Part shown: positions 1 to 9,229 of the stretch, piece by piece
Layout of the letters: each line of letters begins with the position of its first letter
How positions within the stretch are numbered: the stretch's first letter is position 1
From: Stentor roeselii
Taxonomy: Eukaryota; Ciliophora; Heterotrichea; Heterotrichida; Stentoridae
DNA length: 64,000 nucleotides
Assembly (NCBI GenBank): GCA_006503475.1
Contig: RSEH01000009.1
Coordinates: 124,001-188,000, forward strand
Direction: 5' to 3'
The notes under the pieces: model-generated
What the model was told of the DNA's origin: nothing
Databases searched by the model: none
Seen by the model: the letters and a program-made list of their open reading frames with translations, nothing else
Made by a program: the position numbers and the translations under genes

Positions 1-269
1 TCTTGAATGACCAGAAACCTTTCCGCACATCTAACAGCGATTGTCGATTTATGTGAAGAACGTGAAAGGTTAATACTTTTGTTAAGTTCAGGAAGTGAAC
101 GATTTTCAGTTAAAGAAGCATTTCTAGACCGATGATTAAGCGTCTTGAGTCGATCAAGAGAAAAACTTTTTCCAATATTTTCAGTTTCTGAGATTTGAGC
201 GAGACTTGCACTGCGAATTTTTGATTTGGTCTTGAAACAAGCGATTTTAGGAAAGCAACAGAAAGACAT
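1..269 (-). CDS. Partial hypothetical protein, N-terminus only
   Basis: An open frame on the minus strand starts at ATG 269-267 and runs off the left edge, giving 89 residues. The N-terminus is Cys-rich (MSFCCFPKIACFK), which could be a palmitoylation-type membrane anchor. The rest is rich in Ser, Arg, Asn and Lys and looks disordered. A TATAA motif lies about 10 nt upstream of the start, as for many genes here. I recognise no family. It could be an N-terminal linker of a larger kinase or scaffold protein lying outside the window. Confidence 0.5.
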   Translation of the reverse strand, partial: MSFCCFPKIACFKTKSKIRSASLAQISETENIGKSFSLDRLKTLNHRSRNASLTENRSLPELNKSINLSRSSHKSTIAVRCAERFLVIQ

Positions 270-306
270 GCACCAATTATATCTTATCATTAAGGATGTT
301 TAATAG

Positions 307-468
307 CTAATTTATTTCCTCTCTTTCCTCAACAGGCTTTACGTTGATAGAGACTTTTACGTCCATTTTGACCAGGTCCTTCAAAATAGCAAGAGCCTGT
401 TCTCCATTCCCTTTCATCAGCGACTCTCTAAGACCTTCTCCATAATCCGGAACATCTTCATTATTCAT
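307..468 (-). CDS. Small acidic ORF, 53 aa, unknown function
   Basis: ATG at 468-466 and TAG at 309-307 give a 53-residue protein beginning MNNEDVPDYGEGLRESLMKG, with a predicted helical middle (ALAILKDLVKMDVKV). It lies 15 nt downstream of the TPR gene stop on the same strand, and ATAGATAA abuts its start, matching the start context of other genes in the window. Codon usage looks coding. I recognise no family. It is too short to exclude a chance ORF. Confidence 0.45.
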   Translation of the reverse strand: MNNEDVPDYGEGLRESLMKGNGEQALAILKDLVKMDVKVSINVKPVEEREEIN

Positions 469-483
469 TTATCTATAAATAAC

Positions 484-1512
484 CTAGTTCCTTGAAAAAT
501 TTCTCTTCGAGTTCTTAACTCGCTTTCTTTCTTTTGGAGTCTCACTTCGAAGTTCCACGATTTTATTCGAGTTTTTTTCAGGAGCGCCTGGCAAAAAGTT
601 AAATTCTAACTTTTGAGGGTTTTCTTCAAGTTTTGATTCTTCTTCAACTGGAAGTTCTCCGAAGTACTCTTCATAGACGGGGATGATTCTTGACTTTAAA
701 CCTGGAAGGTTATTGGCCAGGACGATTTCGAGTGACTTGGCAATGAAAGACTCGGCATCGGCTCTGTTGTAAAGAAGTGAACTGCTAATGCTGAGGTTGT
801 AATAAGCGATTGCAAGAGGGGACAAGTAACGAGGGTCTTCCAGGTTGAGTGATTTGATGATGTCTGCAACGCAAAGGTGAAAATCGACACTTTTTTTGTT
901 GTCTCTTGATTTGTGAGAAGCGTAACCTGCCATTGAGTAGAGCTGTAGTGATAAGTCTGTGGACTTTTGAGGACTTACTAAAGAAATTCCTCTTAAAAAG
1001 TACTCAAGTGCAGCATTTGGCTTTTTTTCTTTTAGGAAGTAAAACCCGGTACTGCTTAAGAATCACTGTAAATAAACTTTTATCCTTATCAGCTTTCGAC
1101 CTTTGAACTTGATCAGGAAGTCCTTGTCAGTGATCTTCTGAAGGTTCAGTAAAATCACGTAGGCTTGAGACTTTTTGTCAGTTTGAATGCAGAATAACGC
1201 CCAGTTTAGCAGAAGTCCACAAATTTCTTTAATATACTTGGAAATCTAAGTGATTTTTACAGCTTTTTTCCCTCCGAGTTTCTTTTTAAGAGGCAAGGCT
1301 TCTAAAATGACTTCAGAAGCGTCAGCTAGTTTTTTTTGCTGTTCTAAGGTGTATGTGATGTAGTCAAGTTCTGAATTTTTCTTACTTTCCACTTCACTGT
1401 AAACCTTCTGCTGAACCTCAGTGAATTCGTCGATAACACCTTGGATGTCTTTGATGCTTTTTATTGTTTCTACTCTGGAATTAGCTAAAACACAGATCTG
1501 TTGTTTTCGCAT
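484..1512 (-). CDS. TPR-like helical repeat protein (three exons)
   Basis: Three exons on the minus strand are joined across two 15-nt introns (1246-1260 and 1052-1066), giving 332 residues from ATG 1512. Without splicing the frame stops at the TAG that ends the first intron. The N-terminal third is helical and charged, with a coiled-coil look (VDEFTEVQQKVYSEV and following). The central part has TPR-like helix pairs (PNAALEYFLRG, SLQLYSMAGYASHKSRDNKKS, PLAIAYYNLSISSSLLYNRADAE). The C-terminus is Lys/Glu-rich and disordered. TPR arrays act as protein-binding scaffolds; no partner can be named. Two other TPR genes of similar style are at 40408 and 50512. The start lies 18 bp from the divergent glutaredoxin start. 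Confidence 0.75.
1052..1066 (-). other. 15-nt intron
   Basis: GTGATTCTTAAGCAG on the minus strand. Removing it avoids an in-frame TGA and joins codons into KVYLHTGFYFLKEKK, continuous with the downstream TPR frame. It uses GTG rather than GTA at the donor. Confidence 0.75.
1246..1260 (-). other. 15-nt intron
   Basis: GTAAAAATCACTTAG on the minus strand. The terminal TAG would stop the first exon. Removal is in phase 0 and continues into ISKYIKEICGLLLNW. Confidence 0.8.
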
Positions 1513-1530
1513 AAAATATAATATTCACTT
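1513..1530. promoter_or_regulatory. 18-bp divergent intergenic spacer
   Basis: Only 18 bp separate the start codons of the divergent TPR and glutaredoxin genes. The spacer and the adjacent start codon are almost all A/T (aaaatataatatt). Both genes must share this segment or use signals inside each other's 5' coding sequence. Confidence 0.5.
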
Positions 1531-1899
1531 ATGGGCTGTCAGTGCTCGAACTATGACAAACACTCTGAAGCCAAAATCGACTTCACTGAACCTTTTGCAG
1601 AAATTATAAAGTCTCAAGTTTGTGAATATAAAGTTCTTCTTTATTCCAAATCTTCTTGTGAAATGAGCAGAACTGCTAAAAGTATTTTAAGGAAAAATCT
1701 TGTAAAGTTTGAGTATTTTGAATTGGATAATATGAATGATGAGGGACAGGCTCAAAGTGCTTTGCAAACTTTTACGGGGAAAAAAAGTACGCCTTATGTT
1801 TTTGTTCATGGAAAGTTTTATGGAGGGCTTAAAGAGTTGCAGAGGGGAGTTAGCAGTGGCGATTTGGCGAAAATAATTAATCAGGATAAGAATGAATAG
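1531..1899 (+). CDS. Glutaredoxin, probably membrane-anchored
   Basis: This is a 122-residue thioredoxin-fold protein of the glutaredoxin family, which reduces disulfides or glutathionylated thiols or binds Fe-S clusters. The active-site region is YSKSSCEMSRTAKSIL with a single redox Cys43 (CEMS, monothiol form rather than CPYC). The cis-proline motif is STPYVFV (Pro88) and the glutathione-binding Gly pair is GG98-99. The extreme N-terminus, MGCQCS, has Gly2, Cys3 and Cys5, a classic combination for N-myristoylation plus palmitoylation, so a membrane location is inferred. TATAA lies about 10 nt before the ATG. The family call is strong; monothiol versus Fe-S role is open. Confidence 0.85.
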   Translation: MGCQCSNYDKHSEAKIDFTEPFAEIIKSQVCEYKVLLYSKSSCEMSRTAKSILRKNLVKFEYFELDNMNDEGQAQSALQTFTGKKSTPYVFVHGKFYGGLKELQRGVSSGDLAKIINQDKNE

Positions 1900-2011
1900 G
1901 TTTATGGGAATTTTTTGAATAGATTTTTTTTGATTTTTTTAGAAGTTGGAAAGATGTTGGAAAAAAGATGAAGAAGAATTTTTAGAGAATTTTAGGGAAT
2001 GGTTTAGATTG

Positions 2012-2371
2012 TTAAAATATTTGGCACCATCCTTTTTCTTTTTTTTGAGTCATAATGCGGACTTTTTCATTAAATAAAATGCAGCATACCAGATCATCGC
2101 TGTTCATTGTGCTTAAAAATTTATTTACTGCCTTCTTTAGCGATTTCCATTTGGTATTGAAAGTAAACCATCCAGTTCGCTCTTCCATTGAAGGACTTAT
2201 GTCAAGTGTAAAAATCACTGCGAATCTTCTTCTTGAAATTGACATCATTGCAGAAATCTTTGATTCTGCTGTAACACAAACTTTTTTAGATGAAACGGTT
2301 TTCCTAAAAAAATGATTTAGTATTGAATAGTTTATTGTAGCTAAGTTTCTATTAATATCTTTAACACACAT
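2012..2371 (-). pseudogene. N-terminal half of a von Willebrand A domain
   Basis: This is an open frame of 119 residues from ATG 2371. It contains the start of a VWA domain: the beta strand FAVIFTLDISPSM carries the DxSxS metal-binding (MIDAS) motif, followed by SLKKAVNKFLSTMNSDDLVCCILFNEKVRIM. It then stops at 2012, before the Thr and Asp MIDAS segments and the second half of the fold. The matching C-terminal half lies upstream on the same strand at 2449-2948, so the two halves are in the wrong order to make one domain. Most likely this is a remnant of a tandem pair that lost its middle. A short expressed fragment cannot be excluded. Confidence 0.55.
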
Positions 2372-2448
2372 ATCATCATAAAATCAAATATAAATTTATT
2401 AAACCTCATAAATTAACCCATAATCCACTACTATCACCTTTAAATCAT

Positions 2449-2948
2449 CTAAACGGCAGCGACAACATTAGTTTCTCTCCAAATAGCAAAATCGACCTGA
2501 ATTCTCTGAAAAATTTCTTCTATTTCAGCAGAATCACCTTCAATAAATTGACAATTCTGTCCCCCAACATCTGAATATTCATTGAATTCCTTTCTAGCAG
2601 ATCTTCCAAGCCCAACACCGACCAAAACAGTTTTACATCTTTCAGAAGGAATAGAATAATTAACTTGTTGAAATATTTTTTTCAGTTCATTTTTCGAGTG
2701 ACTTGAAGAATTATCATCTCCATCAGTAATGACGATATTCATGAAGTTCCAATAATGAGCAGTTCCATACCTGAGAAGTTCTGTATTTACCTTAAGGATC
2801 AAAGCTATGCCCTGCACAATCGCATCTCGAACTTAGTCCCTGGCTCAAACTTGGTTTTTGATAAGATCTTCGGAATACTTGAAGTAGTGGCTTGTTCGAA
2901 TCCGAGACCTGATAAGAATGAGTCTGTTGCGGATGTGCTGGATTCCAT
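2449..2948 (-). pseudogene. C-terminal half of a VWA domain, frame broken
   Basis: From 2817 down to 2449 the frame encodes the second half of a VWA fold (RDAIVQGIALILK, then MNIVITDGDDNSS with the MIDAS Asp, then KTVLVGVGLG). Upstream, a different frame starting at ATG 2948 (MESSTSATDSFLSGLG) reaches FEPGTK, where the MIDAS Thr is expected. It continues out of frame with RDAIVQG and stops at 2805. No GT...AG intron of 15 or 16 nt repairs this. The DxSxS half is absent. I read it as a decaying copy. Confidence 0.5.
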
Positions 2949-3129
2949 TAAATGTAGAAATGTTGAAAGATTAAAATTTATTAAAAAAAAAAATTTATTA
3001 TTAGCTTTGAATCAATTTTCATTCACTCAGACTTCATGAAAAAAGATTTTTAGTATTTAAAGATCATTCAAACCATTTAAACTACTTTTCTGATTTTTTC
3101 GTATTTGAGTTTAACGAAAACTCATTACT

Positions 3130-3594
3130 TTAATCATTAAAATGATACTCTTGATCATCCTCTTCAATAGTTACAACTTCTTTTAATATTCTGTTTTTCT
3201 TCCTTGATAAGTTTTTTTCTCTCACAAAATCAAAAGTCGGGACATTTTCCAAGAAAAAGATGAGAAAGTCCTCTTGTGGGATTTTCTTAGAATTCACATT
3301 TGTCTTCTTGAACCTTATCTTGATTGAGTTTGGAAAAAACTTGCATGAATTACTACTCGCTGATTTTTTCAAGGGTAGCAGAACGGGTTTCGGAGACTGC
3401 TGCTGATGGTTGGTTATTTCGGAAACAGATTCTTTGGATATCATATCTAAAATTTTCGTTGTTGGAAGGGTAGCTGACCTTCGATTCGTTAACTCAGGCC
3501 TGGTGATGGGCGGAAGGTTTCTTAAGGAAGACCGCGAACTTGTCACATTTCTTTTGGAAAATTTCTGATTTATGCATATTCGTGACCTTCTCAT
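3130..3594 (-). CDS. Basic hypothetical protein, 154 aa
   Basis: The frame is open from ATG 3594 to the stop at 3130. The N-terminal half is Arg/Ser/Pro-rich and disordered (MRRSRICINQKFSKRN). The second half is Lys-rich, with a hydrophobic patch EDFLIFFLENVPTFDF, and the tail is acidic (VVTIEEDDQEYHFND). There are no recognisable domains. The charge pattern resembles cytoskeleton-associated or regulatory proteins but supports no function. No TATAA precedes its start. Confidence 0.45.
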   Translation of the reverse strand: MRRSRICINQKFSKRNVTSSRSSLRNLPPITRPELTNRRSATLPTTKILDMISKESVSEITNHQQQSPKPVLLPLKKSASSNSCKFFPNSIKIRFKKTNVNSKKIPQEDFLIFFLENVPTFDFVREKNLSRKKNRILKEVVTIEEDDQEYHFND

Positions 3595-3794
3595 ATTTGT
3601 TAACTATTTAACTTCAAACAAGATTGTCTTAATTCTAACTCTAAATAATAATCCTCAAAGTTTGACTTCTTCATTATCTTAAATTCATACAATAAATTTT
3701 TTCTCACAAGCCACAAGATATCTTTTGAAATCTACTAAAATCCTTACTTTTTCTTAAATATCAAGAAATCTCCACTAATCACTCTTTTTTACTC

Positions 3795-4965
3795 CTCTTC
3801 AAGAAACTTGACATATTTATTGCCCCAGTCTTCCATTTTTTTGGAGAGTTTTTCATATAATATGAAAGTCGCTCTTATCGTAGCATTAGTCTTCACTGCC
3901 TATGCAGGACCAGCAATCATTCTTGACGAAACCGCAGAAGTGGTCCCTCAGTCAATGATTGACTACATCAACTCAGCCCAAACATCCTGGGTTGCTTCTA
4001 AGGACTGGGTCGGAACAATGACCGTAGGAGAAGCCAAGGCATTCGTGTCAAGCTCCTTAGTCAGAGAAGAAGAATATCCTGAATTCAACTGGGGTGCCAT
4101 GTTAGACCATTTCACCGCCCCCACCAGCTTCGACTCAAGGACCCAATGGCCAAGCTGCATTCACCCAATCAGAGACCAAGCACAGTGTGGCTCATGCTGG
4201 GCTTTCGCCGCCAGTGAAGCCTTGAGTGACAGATTTTGCATTGCATCAAGCGGTGCCAAGAACGTCGTTCTTTCACCTCAGTACTTGGTTGACTGTGACA
4301 CCAGCTCTTATGGATGCAATGGAGGATACCCCAACCTTGCTTGGAGATTCATGCAACAAAGAGGTCTTCCTCTTGACTCTTGTGTTCCTTACACTGCTAA
4401 AGACGGAACTTGCCCTTCAAAATGCGCTGACGGATCTGCCCCAGTCTTCTACAAGGCTGCCACTGTTGCCTCTTACACCACCCCTGCCTCTATCCAGGCT
4501 GCAGTCGTTGCTGGAGGTCCCATTGAAGTTGCTTTCACCGTTTATCAAGATTTCATGAGCTATACCAGTGGTGTTTATATTCACACTTCTGGAGGTGTTC
4601 TCGGAGGACATGCTGTTAAACTTATTGGATGGGGTGTCTCTGGAAGTCAGAACTACTGGATCTGCGCCAACTCTTGGAACACCAACTGGGGTCTCCAAGG
4701 ATTCTTCTGGATTGGCTTCGGACAATGCGGAATCGATAGCCAAGGTGTTGCCGGAAGCCCTTCAGTTTAAGATAATAGGATTTTCATAATTTTTGTGTAG
4801 GGTTATGTTTGTATTGGATATTGATAATGAATATTGATTAGATAGTGAATATTGATAAGGATTTTATAATTTTAAAATACAAGATTCTAGTTTACGAATA
4901 GTATTATAAAAATCTACTGAGAGATAGAACACTGTTTGAAACTAAATTGATTTTAATAATCTTTG
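3795..4965 (+). repeat. Tandem duplication unit A (protease gene plus flanks)
   Basis: This segment matches 5981-7165. Similarity begins about 65 bp before the protease ATG (cctct.caagaaacttgaca, then ccccagtcttccattttt), is almost perfect through the gene, and fades in the AT-rich 3' flank after gaaactaaattgattttaat. The 3' flank carries short repeats of the form gaatattgatta. Confidence 0.85.
3862..4770 (+). CDS. Cathepsin B-like cysteine protease, copy 1
   Basis: This is a 302-residue papain-family (C1A) protease. MKVALIVALVFTAYA is a signal peptide. The propeptide with SMIDYINSAQTSWVASKDWVG is of the cathepsin B propeptide type. The mature enzyme begins near residue 86. Catalytic residues are all present: Gln106, Cys112 (QCGSCWAF), His250 (GGHAVKLIGWG) and Asn270 (ANSWNTNWG). 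There is no occluding loop with paired His, so carboxydipeptidase activity is unlikely. It probably acts as a lysosomal or phagosomal digestive protease. An in-frame ATG at 3808 exists, but only the ATG at 3862 is conserved in copy 2 and is followed directly by the signal peptide. Codon use is C-rich, suggesting strong expression. Confidence 0.93.
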   Translation: MKVALIVALVFTAYAGPAIILDETAEVVPQSMIDYINSAQTSWVASKDWVGTMTVGEAKAFVSSSLVREEEYPEFNWGAMLDHFTAPTSFDSRTQWPSCIHPIRDQAQCGSCWAFAASEALSDRFCIASSGAKNVVLSPQYLVDCDTSSYGCNGGYPNLAWRFMQQRGLPLDSCVPYTAKDGTCPSKCADGSAPVFYKAATVASYTTPASIQAAVVAGGPIEVAFTVYQDFMSYTSGVYIHTSGGVLGGHAVKLIGWGVSGSQNYWICANSWNTNWGLQGFFWIGFGQCGIDSQGVAGSPSV

Positions 4966-5006
4966 AATACAAATATGCTTATATGTAAAATATTCAATTT
5001 AGTTTC
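4938..5006. repeat. 13-bp inverted repeat, 43-nt loop
   Basis: gaaactaaattga at 4938-4950 is repeated as its reverse complement at 4994-5006. The left arm is shared with the 3' flank of copy 2 (near 7143), but the right arm is not. Similarity between the duplicated units ends inside this structure. Confidence 0.6.
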
Positions 5007-5184
5007 TGTATATCATCATCTATGAAACTAAAGAAGGTTCTTAAATAAATATTTCAATGCATTAGTATAGTCTAATCATCTAATGCTACTTCTAAGTGCT
5101 GGGTGTTCGTGAAAATTAGCTATCCGCTACCCTTTCTCTATAATCTACATCATAGGACTATTTTAATTTGAAAACATAGGCCGG

Positions 5185-5850
5185 CTCAATTCAATAGGTG
5201 AAGCCAAGGCTTACTCTCCAGCTAGATCGCCAGAGAAATATCACATAAAAGAACACATCTGAAGAGTTGTGTTAAACTAAATCTCAAAACCCAATAAATT
5301 AAACTCAAAAGTTCTGAGGCCATTATGATATCTTAATCATATTCCAAGGTCAAGAAGTTCATACTGAACCTTTAGAACAAAGTGAATCACAAAGTGACCC
5401 AAATGCCTCAAATTGGAAAGAAATGCTGTCATTTCACATCATTACTTAGTTGACTGTGAAAAAGATTCAAAGAATGAAATATTGAAACATAACAGATTAT
5501 TGAAGAATCATGTAAATGTTAGATATCCTAAGGAGATTTGAGTCCCTTACACTGGTAATGACGCGAGCTAACTGTTAAATTATTGATCTTTATATTAGAA
5601 TATGCTGCCTTGTCGATGTTTACTTAAATCCTGCCTGTGTTCAAGCTGTGGTCATGGTCATGACTGGAGGACCCATTAGAATTTTATTTTCTGTTTATTA
5701 AAACTTTCCGAACTACTCTAATATAATCACACTTCGGGAGGACTTTTGAACGTTCTGTAAAATTAATGTGTAGAATGTTTTTGGAAGTAATAATTTCACG
5801 TTTAGTGACCTAGATTTAAAGTCAGGGTGTTGCTGAAGCTCCATTAGTCT
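5185..5850 (+). pseudogene. Heavily decayed cathepsin B-like copy
   Basis: Scattered segments match the neighbouring proteases in order: gtgaagccaaggctta (propeptide), acttagttgactgtgaaaaa (the YLVDC region), cccttacactggtaatga (PYTGND), the AAV.GGP region, a remnant of the HTSGG segment and a C-terminal gtcagggtgttgctgaagc. The order of motifs is kept, but no open frame survives and the active-site Cys region is lost. The lysine and GND words resemble the decayed copy at 7263 more than the intact copies. Confidence 0.75.
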
Positions 5851-5980
5851 ATAGGAAATAATTTTCATAATTCCTCTGTTTGGAATACCTCTCTTAGTAC
5901 CTGAACATATCAATTAAGATTTCTATTACTTATTTTCTTAAACATCTAGGGAATCCCTTTAATTCGCTTTTTTCTAGATT

Positions 5981-7165
5981 CCTCTACAAGAAACTTGACA
6001 TTTTTTTTACCCCAGTCTTCCATTTTTCTGGAGAGTTTTTTCTTATAAATATGAAAGTCGCTCTTATCGTAGCATTAGTCTTCACTGCCTATGCAGGACC
6101 AGCAATCATTCTTGACGAAACCGCAGAAGTGGTCCCTCAGTCAATGATTGATTACATCAACTCAGCCCAAACATCCTGGGTTGCTTCTAAGGACTGGGTC
6201 GGAACAATGACCGTAGGAGAAGCCAAGGCATTCGTGTCAAGCTCCTTAGTCAGAGAAGAAGAATATCCTGAATTCAACTGGGGTGCCATGTTAGACCATT
6301 TCACCGCCCCCACCAGCTTCGACTCAAGGACCCAATGGCCAAGCTGCATTCACCCAATCAGAGACCAAGCACAGTGTGGCTCATGCTGGGCTTTCGCCGC
6401 CAGTGAAGCCTTGAGTGACAGATTTTGCATTGCATCAAGCGGTGCCAAGAACGTCGTTCTTTCACCTCAGTATTTGGTTGACTGTGACACCAGCTCTTAT
6501 GGATGCAATGGAGGATACCCCAACCTTGCTTGGAGATTCATGCAACAAAGAGGTCTTCCTCTTGACTCTTGTGTTCCTTACACTGCTAAAGACGGAACTT
6601 GCCCTTCAAAATGCGCTGACGGATCTGCCCCAGTCTTCTACAAGGCTGCCACTGTTGCCTCTTACACCACCCCTGCCTCTATCCAGGCTGCAGTCGTTGC
6701 TGGAGGTCCCATTGAAGTTGCTTTCACCGTCTATCAAGATTTCATGAGCTACACCAGTGGTGTTTATATTCACACTTCTGGAGGTGTTCTCGGAGGACAT
6801 GCTGTTAAACTTATTGGATGGGGTGTCTCCGGAAGTCAGAACTACTGGATCTGCGCCAACTCTTGGAACACCAACTGGGGTCTCCAAGGATTCTTCTGGA
6901 TTGGCTTCGGACAATGCGGAATCGATAGCCAAGGTGTTGCCGGAAGCCCTTCAGTTTAAGATAATAGGATTTTCATCATTTTTGTGTAGGGTTATGTTTG
7001 TATTGGATATTGATAATGAATATTGATTAGATAATGAATATTGATTAGATTTTGAATATTGATAAAGACTTTATTATTTTTAGATACAAGATTCTAGTTT
7101 ACGAATAATATTATCAAAACATTCTGAGACCTAGAATATTATTTGAAACTAAATTGATTTTAATG
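5981..7165 (+). repeat. Tandem duplication unit B (protease gene plus flanks)
   Basis: This is the partner of 3795-4965. The coding parts differ at only five positions that I find, all synonymous. The flanks differ more and carry small indels, so the coding part is better conserved than its surroundings. Confidence 0.85.
6051..6959 (+). CDS. Cathepsin B-like cysteine protease, copy 2
   Basis: The protein is identical to copy 1 (302 residues), with the same signal peptide, propeptide, Cys112, His250 and Asn270. I count five nucleotide differences from copy 1, all silent (for example gattac for gactac in the propeptide and ctatcaa for ttatcaa near residue 228). The start is preceded by CTTATAAAT directly at the ATG. 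Identity at this level beside long-decayed siblings suggests recent duplication or gene conversion. Its function should be as for copy 1. Confidence 0.93.
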   Translation: MKVALIVALVFTAYAGPAIILDETAEVVPQSMIDYINSAQTSWVASKDWVGTMTVGEAKAFVSSSLVREEEYPEFNWGAMLDHFTAPTSFDSRTQWPSCIHPIRDQAQCGSCWAFAASEALSDRFCIASSGAKNVVLSPQYLVDCDTSSYGCNGGYPNLAWRFMQQRGLPLDSCVPYTAKDGTCPSKCADGSAPVFYKAATVASYTTPASIQAAVVAGGPIEVAFTVYQDFMSYTSGVYIHTSGGVLGGHAVKLIGWGVSGSQNYWICANSWNTNWGLQGFFWIGFGQCGIDSQGVAGSPSV

Positions 7166-7262
7166 AATTTTCATTCTAATCTTCTCATAAATCTAAATCT
7201 TCTAAATTAATCTTCAATCAAATGAAATTTTAAATCGCTATATTTCGAGATTTTTTATCAAT

Positions 7263-8165
7263 ATGAAAACTCTTATTATTTTATCATTAGCTCTCACTAT
7301 TCTAGCAGGTCCCGAGATGATCCTCGATGAAACCGCTGAAGTAGTTCCTCAATCAATGATAGTCTACATAAACTCAATCCAATCATCCTGGATTGCTTCA
7401 AAAGCCTGGGTCGGTTCAATGAAAATAATCTAAGCCAGGGTGTTACTTTCCAGTTCTCTACCAATACCAGAATCATATCCAGAGTACAACTGGGGATCAA
7501 TACTGAACTACTTTTCACCTCCGATCAACTTCGACTCAAGACTTAAGTAGCCACTTGCATCCAGCCAATAATGGACCAAGGCCAATGCGTTCATGCTGGG
7601 CTTTCGGAGCAAGTGAATCTCTGAGTGACCGATTTCGCATAGCCTCGAACGGAACATAAACGCGGTTCTTTCACCTCAGTACTTGGTAGACTGTGAAAAA
7701 TACTCACAAGGATGTGATGGTGGAAACCCGACTTATGCCTGGAGATTCATGCAACTCTTGGGAATTCCTGATGAGACTTGTGTAACTTATACTGGTAATG
7801 ATGGCAGTCGTCCTACGACGTGCAGTGATGGATCTATGACAAGATTATATTATGCTGCAAATTTCGCTGCTTACTCAAATTCTGTGTCTATTCAGGCTGC
7901 TGTCATGGTTGGAGGACCTATGGAAGTGTCTTTTGATGTTTATCAGGTTTTATGAGTTATAGTAGTGGAATTTATATTCATACTTCTGGAGGTCCTGTTG
8001 GAGGACATTCTGTTAAATTTATTGGTTGGGGTCTCTGGGAGGATTAATTATTGGATTTGTGCTAACTCTTGGAGTACTTATTGGGGGATTAAAGGATACT
8101 TCTGGATTGCTTTTGGACAATGTGGAATTTATAGCCAGGGTGTTGATGGAACTCATTTAGTTTAA
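7263..8165 (+). pseudogene. Decayed cathepsin B-like copy, moderate age
   Basis: The homologous start (ATG 7263, signal-peptide-like) is followed by a recognisable propeptide (ETAEVVPQSMI). The frame is then interrupted by a stop near 7430, a stop near 7547, shifts around the former active-site Cys (catgctgggctttcgg remains), and another shift near 7950. Later segments remain open: VDCEKYSQGCDGGNPTYAWRF and ANSWSTYWGIKGYFWIAFG. The His region is still readable (GGPVGGHSVKF). At least four disabling changes are visible. It is clearly more intact than the copy at 5185. Confidence 0.85.
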
Positions 8166-9229
8166 AGTTAGGACATCTTTAATTATAGGTTTGGAATTTA
8201 TTTAGGTTTTTACTAACTGAATAACTATATTAGGATGGCTTTTTGAATATAAATATTATTTGGAATTATTTTAGGTATATTAATATGGGACTTTAGTTTG
8301 ATCCTGATATTTAGATTGGGGAGACTATTGGCTTCTAAATCCATTGAGATACTATTAACCATTGTAGATTTTATGTCACATCATAACACAAAAGAACCGT
8401 ATCTAATATCAGAGAATTTGAAAATGGGATCAGATTACTATCAAGATTCATGATTCTCCAATCAAAGTTTACCTAAAATATCTAAAAACCTTGATTAGCA
8501 TATCACAATTGAAGGTATCACACGCATAATTTCAGGGACTTCTTTTTTATCTTTATCTGCTAAGTCATTTTCAAGTTCATCTAATTAAGTATCAAGCCTT
8601 TTCAGAAGGTAAGCGAATGGTTTTTAGATTTATTAAACAATAAATTATTCTGATGTTAATTGTTGATAATTTTAAGGAAAATTAGAGCATTCAGATCTTT
8701 TATCAATGAATTAAATAATTTATGTGCTCTGAAGATTTTTCTAAATAATTATCACAAGTAACGAGGACAATGTTTATTTTGTGAGTTTCAGAAAATAAAG
8801 AAAATTTTTCAATAAACATTACTGAGATGATATACAGCAATACTAAGCACTTTATATAATTAGATTATAGTATTTGATGATAAGTCTTGATCAATATTGA
8901 CAGGAGGTTTAACCTTTGAAAGACTTTGAATAATTTAATTTCGTTTATAAGGCAACTTAGAAAGTTCTTTCAATCGGAATATATTATTTTTACATCAAAA
9001 TTTATATGAAATCAATTTAAATTGAACTATTTATGAATCATAATTTACTTTATGTTAAAATTTAAGATGCATCAGATTTAATTAGTTAAGGTTTGGGTAT
9101 ATTAATATCAAGTTTCTTAATTTCCATCTTTAAATTCAATCAAAAAAAGTGATCTATAATAAACAGTGCCGATATGAATCAAGTTTATAAAATATAAAAC
9201 TTTATAAAATAATTGAAGATGCTTCAATT
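8166..9229. other. AT-rich spacer with no intact gene
   Basis: This is about 1060 bp without a supported gene, unusually long for this compact window. On the minus strand near 8501-8590 a run of about 28 codons reads like former coding sequence (LDELENDLADKDKKEVPEIM), with stops on both sides. It may be a further decayed gene. I see no RNA gene, terminal repeats or transposon parts. Confidence 0.5.

Noticed and set aside
3808-3861. Upstream in-frame ATG adding 18 residues to protease copy 1
   Set aside because: The extension is not open in copy 2, whose identical protein starts at the homologue of 3862, and the signal peptide follows directly from that ATG.
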